Shown one piece after another: positions 15,272-18,638 of a DNA stretch of 18,638 bases (within the stretch, counting starts at the first letter, position 1; each line of letters opens with the position of its first letter). The stretch is taken from positions 1 through 18,638 of the forward strand of contig BJFZ01000026.1 of assembly GCA_014190175.1 (NCBI GenBank). Reading direction: 5' to 3'. The DNA is from Actinomycetes bacterium (lineage in GTDB: Bacteria > Actinomycetota > Actinomycetes > Nanopelagicales > Nanopelagicaceae). The notes below the pieces were generated by a model. The model was not told the origin of the DNA, searched no databases, and saw nothing but the letters and a program-made list of their open reading frames with translations. Both the position numbers and the translations under genes were made by a program.

Positions 15272-16288
15272 ATGGAAAAAGCGGTCCCGATGAGATTCAG
15301 GCAGGCCATAGTGCAAGCCTTGGCCGATGAAATGCGTTCGGATTCGAGCGTTATTTTACTTGGTGAAGATGTGGCTGAAGCAGAGGGTGTATTCAAAACC
15401 TCGGAAGGTCTGCTCACGGAGTTTGGGCCCTTACGGGTTCGTGATACTCCGATTTCTGAAATGGGATTCACTGGCGCTGCCGTTGGTGCGGCAATTATGG
15501 GGATGAAGCCAGTTGTTGAAATTATGTTTATGGAGTTTTTAGGAGTTGCACTTGATCAGCTAGTAACAGAGGCCGCTAAAATGCGCTATCTAAGTAATGG
15601 CAAATTATCTGTGCCTATGGTCGTGCGTGCTTCGGTTGGATCTGGACTTGGCTTTGGTTGCCAACATTCTCAAACTCTTGAAAACTGGGTAGCTGCAACT
15701 CCGGGCTTAAAAGTTGTCTGCCCAAGCGACGCACAAGCAGCATATTCTTTAACGCGCTCGGCAATTCAAGATTCCGATCCAGTGATGATTCTTGAACCTA
15801 GAATTCTTTATGCAGAACGAGGTGATGTAGATGCATCGCTAAGAATTTCCATTGGACAGGCCCGAGTTCTGCGTCAGGGAAAAGACATTACGGTTGTCTC
15901 ACTTGGACAGATGGTGAAGGTGTGTCACGCGGCCATAGAGAAATCTGGTCTTGATGTTGAGCTAATTGACTTAGCAACAATTGTCCCTTGGGATCGTGAA
16001 AGTGTAATTGCTTCTGTTGCAAAAACAGGTCGCTTGGTTGTTGTAGAGGAAGCCCCTAAGAGCGGCGGCTGGGGATCAGAAATTATCGCTAGTACTACTT
16101 CAACTCTTTTTGCTCAACTTAAGGGTGCGCCATTTCGGATTACAACCCCTGACGTACCAGTTCCTTATAGTGGAGTGCTGGAAGCTCGATTTATTCCAAC
16201 TGCGGATGATATTGCACGTCAACTAAACGAAGCCATGAAATCTGGCACCACTCCTAAATCTTGGTGGGAATTGGAGGGGTTGCAATAA
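15272..16288 (+). CDS. 2-oxoacid dehydrogenase E1 component, beta subunit
   Basis: 338 residues, normal for the beta subunit of pyruvate, acetoin or branched-chain 2-oxoacid dehydrogenase E1. With the alpha subunit it uses thiamine diphosphate to decarboxylate a 2-oxo acid (or cleave acetoin) and pass the acyl group to lipoate. GEDV is at 31-34; the conserved thiamine-activating glutamate is Glu63 in ISEMGFTGAAVGAA, and His132 lies in QHSQTLENW. PGLKVVCPSDAQAA (144-157) is also standard. The frame stays open upstream to 14987, but the real start is ATG 15272: family homology begins there and AGGGG (15259-15263) is eight bases upstream. Its stop overlaps the alpha-subunit start (TAATG). The beta gene comes before alpha, the reverse of most operons. 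Substrate unknown. Confidence 0.93.
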   Translation: MEKAVPMRFRQAIVQALADEMRSDSSVILLGEDVAEAEGVFKTSEGLLTEFGPLRVRDTPISEMGFTGAAVGAAIMGMKPVVEIMFMEFLGVALDQLVTEAAKMRYLSNGKLSVPMVVRASVGSGLGFGCQHSQTLENWVAATPGLKVVCPSDAQAAYSLTRSAIQDSDPVMILEPRILYAERGDVDASLRISIGQARVLRQGKDITVVSLGQMVKVCHAAIEKSGLDVELIDLATIVPWDRESVIASVAKTGRLVVVEEAPKSGGWGSEIIASTTSTLFAQLKGAPFRITTPDVPVPYSGVLEARFIPTADDIARQLNEAMKSGTTPKSWWELEGLQ

Positions 16289-17289
16289 TGTTACTCGAAC
16301 TTTTGCGACGAAAAGCCGTGCAAGATGATGCCGTAGCACAATATGAGCGCATGATCGAAATTAGAGAATTTGAAGGCCAAATCAATGCTCTTTTTGCGGC
16401 TGGATCAATTCGAGGAACCACACATCTTTGTCTAGGACAAGAAGCACTGGCAGTTGGATTGGCGAGTGTGTTACGCCCGACAGATATTGTTTCTGCAACT
16501 TACCGCGGACATGGAATTGCACTAGCACTTGGACTCAGTCCGGAAGCTGTACTAGGTGAAATTATGGGAAAGGCAAATGGTTGTTGTGGGGGGGTTGGAG
16601 GCTCCATGCATTTGAGCAATATGGCACTTGGACTACTTCCAACTTCTGCGATTATTGGCGGAGGTATGCCCATTGCTGCTGGCGCCGCTCTGTCGTTCCA
16701 AACCAAGGGAACAGATGACGTTGCAGTTGCAGTATTTGGAGATGGTGCAACCAATATTGGCGCCTTCCATGAGACCTTGAACCTGGCAGCAATATGGAAT
16801 CTTCCTGTAGTTTTTATCTGTGACAATAATATCTATGCGGAATATTCACGAATCACTGTTACTACTCCGATTGAAGATTTACATTTGCGTGCAGATAGCT
16901 ACGGTATGCCGCACTTCTCACTTGATGGCATGGATATTGGCTTAGTTCAAAAAGGCATTGCCGAAGCCGTGAATCGTGCTCGTGGCGGTGGCGGTCCTAC
17001 GCTAATCGAAGCAAAAACCTATCGCTTTTCTGGTCACTCACGCGCAGACTTAGCGCTTTACCGCCCAGAGGGTGAACTCGATAGTTGGCAAAAGCGTGAT
17101 CCAATCAAAGTGACAGAAGAAGCTCTAGTAGCAAGTGGCAGACTAAATCCCCAGAAAATTGATGAGATTAAATCTCAGATGAAGAAAATTATTGAAGATG
17201 TTGTAGCTGTCTGTCAGGCTGCCCCAGAGCCAGACCTCGCTTCCATGTTCCAAAACATTTTCACGCCGAAAGATGATTTAGTTTCATGA
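16288..17289 (+). CDS. 2-oxoacid dehydrogenase E1 component, alpha subunit (acetoin dehydrogenase-like)
   Basis: 333 residues from the ATG at 16288. The thiamine diphosphate motif is complete, GDGATN at 151-156 through to DNN at 179-181. YRGHG (72-76) and GHSRAD (249-254) carry the conserved active-site histidines, and GCCGGVGGSMHLSN is the family loop. The size and the ending YRPEGELDSW resemble the AcoA/PdhA type more than the larger BkdA type, so acetoin, pyruvate or another small 2-oxo acid is plausible. The start overlaps the beta stop (TAATG) and has GGAGGGG just upstream; an upstream in-frame ATG at 16261 lies inside the beta gene and adds non-homologous residues. The stop overlaps the lipoyl gene (ATGA). 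Confidence 0.93.
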   Translation: MLLELLRRKAVQDDAVAQYERMIEIREFEGQINALFAAGSIRGTTHLCLGQEALAVGLASVLRPTDIVSATYRGHGIALALGLSPEAVLGEIMGKANGCCGGVGGSMHLSNMALGLLPTSAIIGGGMPIAAGAALSFQTKGTDDVAVAVFGDGATNIGAFHETLNLAAIWNLPVVFICDNNIYAEYSRITVTTPIEDLHLRADSYGMPHFSLDGMDIGLVQKGIAEAVNRARGGGGPTLIEAKTYRFSGHSRADLALYRPEGELDSWQKRDPIKVTEEALVASGRLNPQKIDEIKSQMKKIIEDVVAVCQAAPEPDLASMFQNIFTPKDDLVS

Positions 17290-17525
17290 AAATGTCGATC
17301 AAAATGCCACGTGTAGGTGACACCGTTGATGAGGTCTACTTAATTATGTGGAAAGTGGCGGTAGGAGACGTAATTTCTGTAGGTTCAATGATTATGGAGG
17401 TCGAAACAGACAAGGCGACAGTTGAAGTTCCATCGCCAGTTGCTGGCACGGTTATGGAACTTTTATACAGAGAAGGCGACGAGATTAAAACTGGAACAGC
17501 CATCGTCATCTGCGAAAGTAACTAG
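17286..17525 (+). CDS. Free-standing lipoyl-domain protein
   Basis: 79 residues consisting of a single lipoyl/biotinyl-attachment domain. Lys43 in EVETDKATVEV sits at the hairpin turn where lipoate is attached; the ETDKA context is that of lipoyl domains of 2-oxoacid dehydrogenases, not the EAMKM of biotin carriers. PSPVAGTV and EGDEIKTGT complete the domain. A normal E2 would continue with a subunit-binding domain and a 230-residue acyltransferase domain; here the frame stops cleanly and the next gene begins 15 bases later with its own ribosome site. It overlaps the E1 alpha stop (ATGA) and is surely co-translated. Likely a mobile lipoyl carrier that takes the acyl group from E1. An internal ATG at 17292 is an alternative start. 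Confidence 0.92.
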   Translation: MKMSIKMPRVGDTVDEVYLIMWKVAVGDVISVGSMIMEVETDKATVEVPSPVAGTVMELLYREGDEIKTGTAIVICESN

Positions 17526-17540
17526 AATAAAGGAGAAGTC

Positions 17541-18638
17541 ATGAGCAAAATCGAAAAAATAGAGACCATTCCAATAAGGGTTCCTCTTAAGCACCTTTAT
17601 AAAGGGTCATATTACAAGATGCGTAACCGCTGTACGATTATCACCCGCATCACCACTTCAGATGGCATTGTTGGTCAAAGTTACAACGCTGATACCGATG
17701 AAGAGCAAAATGAAGTTCTATCGATTATTCATGATGAAATTGCACCGCTTGTCACTGGAATGGATGCTCGCCAAATTGAAAAAATTTGGCATGCCATGCT
17801 TCCGGTTACCCTAGATCAATTAAGAGACCGTGCAATTCCTATGCAAGCAATTGCCTGTGTCGACAGTGCGCTTTGGGACGCATTTGGTAAATATACGAAT
17901 CAGCCATTATGGCGTTTATGGGGCGGATTCCGAGATCGCATTCCTATGATTGGAATCGGCGGTTACTACGGATCCAGTGAAGCAGACCTTGAGCGGGAAC
18001 TTGGTTTCTTTAAAGATGAAATTGGCATGGTGGGAATGAAGTTTAAGATTGGCGCGAAGCCACCTGAGGAAGATGCGGCTCGTCTTCGTTTAGCCCGGTC
18101 TATCGTTGGAGAGGACTTCGTCTTTGTAGTTGATGCAAACCAGGGGTACACGGTGAGTGAGGCGCTTCATTTCCTTTCTCTTATAGAAGGTGAGATACCT
18201 CTGCGTTGGTTTGAAGAGCCCACTCGTTGGCACGCAGATTGGCGCGGATTACGTGATATTCGCTTTCGTGGAAACGTCAATGTAGCTGCGGGTCAAAGTG
18301 AAATATCTAGAGTTGGAATGCGTGAAATTATGGTTAATGGAGCAATTGATGTCTCTAACTACGATGCATCATGGGGTGGTGGTCCGACTGAATGGCGTCG
18401 AATTGCTGCTCTTGCCGCATCATTTGATATTCAGCTTGGTCACCATGAGGAGGCGCAGGTTGCATCCCACTTACTTGCCTCTGTTCCACATGGTACCTAT
18501 GTCGAGTCGTTCTCTCCAACACGGGATCCTATCTTTTGGGAGATGCTCGCCAATCGTCAGCCGTTAGTCGATGGAGAATTCGTCTTACCTGATGCCCCTG
18601 GTTTTGGTTGGGAGCTCGACGAAGATTTTATTGCACAA
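17541..18638 (+). CDS. Enolase superfamily enzyme, mandelate racemase subgroup (partial, runs off the window)
   Basis: The frame is open from ATG 17541 (AGGAG at 17531-17535) to the last base: 366 residues with no stop, probably missing only the last few. It is a full mandelate-racemase-subgroup active site: Lys167-x-Lys169 (GMKFKIG), metal ligands Asp198 (VVDANQG), Glu225 (WFEEP) and Glu254 (GQSE), and the dyad Asp275 (SNYDASWGG) with His301 (LGHHEE). Both general bases are therefore present, unlike the paralogue at 5082-6206, so racemisation, epimerisation or dehydration of a hydroxy acid are all possible. It is clearly diverged from that paralogue, and a different substrate or a later step is likely. 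Fourth gene of the E1/lipoyl operon, 15 bases after the lipoyl gene. Confidence 0.9.
   Translation, partial: MSKIEKIETIPIRVPLKHLYKGSYYKMRNRCTIITRITTSDGIVGQSYNADTDEEQNEVLSIIHDEIAPLVTGMDARQIEKIWHAMLPVTLDQLRDRAIPMQAIACVDSALWDAFGKYTNQPLWRLWGGFRDRIPMIGIGGYYGSSEADLERELGFFKDEIGMVGMKFKIGAKPPEEDAARLRLARSIVGEDFVFVVDANQGYTVSEALHFLSLIEGEIPLRWFEEPTRWHADWRGLRDIRFRGNVNVAAGQSEISRVGMREIMVNGAIDVSNYDASWGGGPTEWRRIAALAASFDIQLGHHEEAQVASHLLASVPHGTYVESFSPTRDPIFWEMLANRQPLVDGEFVLPDAPGFGWELDEDFIAQ

Noticed and set aside
17286..17525. Biotin carboxyl carrier protein
   Set aside because: The attachment motif is ETDKA, as in lipoyl domains, not the AMKM of biotin carriers, and E1 subunit genes are directly upstream.
17966..18151. 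Minus-strand frame inside the last enolase-superfamily gene
   Set aside because: The plus-strand frame is continuous from 17541 to the window end with every active-site residue; the antisense frame is a shadow.

Overview
The window looks like chromosomal DNA from a low-to-mid GC actinobacterium, perhaps a freshwater planktonic lineage of the Nanopelagicales type. This is inference: the partial isocitrate lyase ends in GSTENSQFH, close to the actinobacterial ending GSTEEGQFH; malate synthase is of the A type; GTG and TTG starts are common; genes are tightly packed. I saw no rRNA, tRNA, CRISPR array, insertion sequence or phage gene.

Layout. (a) 1-1782 (+): end of isocitrate lyase, then malate synthase A, the glyoxylate shunt pair. 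(b) 1783-2155: gene-poor spacer holding a decayed N-terminal fragment of a cysteine-synthase-family gene. (c) 2156-3970 (+): a Gfo/Idh/MocA dehydrogenase and an SDR dehydrogenase. (d) 4031-6206 (-): an enolase-superfamily (mandelate racemase subgroup) enzyme followed by a LacI-type regulator, apparently one transcript. (e) 6207-6418: divergent control region with two operator-like sites. (f) 6419-12357 (+): a CUT2-type sugar ABC transporter (binding protein, a 17-bp perfect hairpin, double ATPase, permease), then a zinc alcohol/polyol dehydrogenase and an MmgE/PrpD-family protein. (g) 12346-15156 (-): a class III CoA-transferase, an SDR and a TIM-barrel sugar isomerase/epimerase-like protein. 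(h) 15157-15271: second divergent control region with a third copy of the operator core. (i) 15272-18638 (+): E1 beta and E1 alpha of a 2-oxoacid-dehydrogenase-like enzyme, a 79-residue free-standing lipoyl-domain protein, and a second enolase-superfamily enzyme cut by the window edge.

How it fits together. The common operator core (TATGGAAACGAT, or TTTGGTAACGAT with two changes) at both divergent promoters suggests that the LacI regulator encoded at 4031-5044 controls (d), (f), (g) and (i) as one regulon. The gene content (CUT2 importer, four NAD(P)-dependent dehydrogenases, two acid-sugar-dehydratase-like enolase-superfamily enzymes, an isomerase, an MmgE/PrpD protein, a CoA-transferase and a TPP/lipoyl module) points to non-phosphorylative oxidation of a sugar, polyol or sugar acid to a 2-oxo acid and then a CoA thioester. 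The substrate cannot be read from the sequence. The most unusual part is the E1 beta/E1 alpha/free lipoyl protein trio with no E2 or E3 gene in view.
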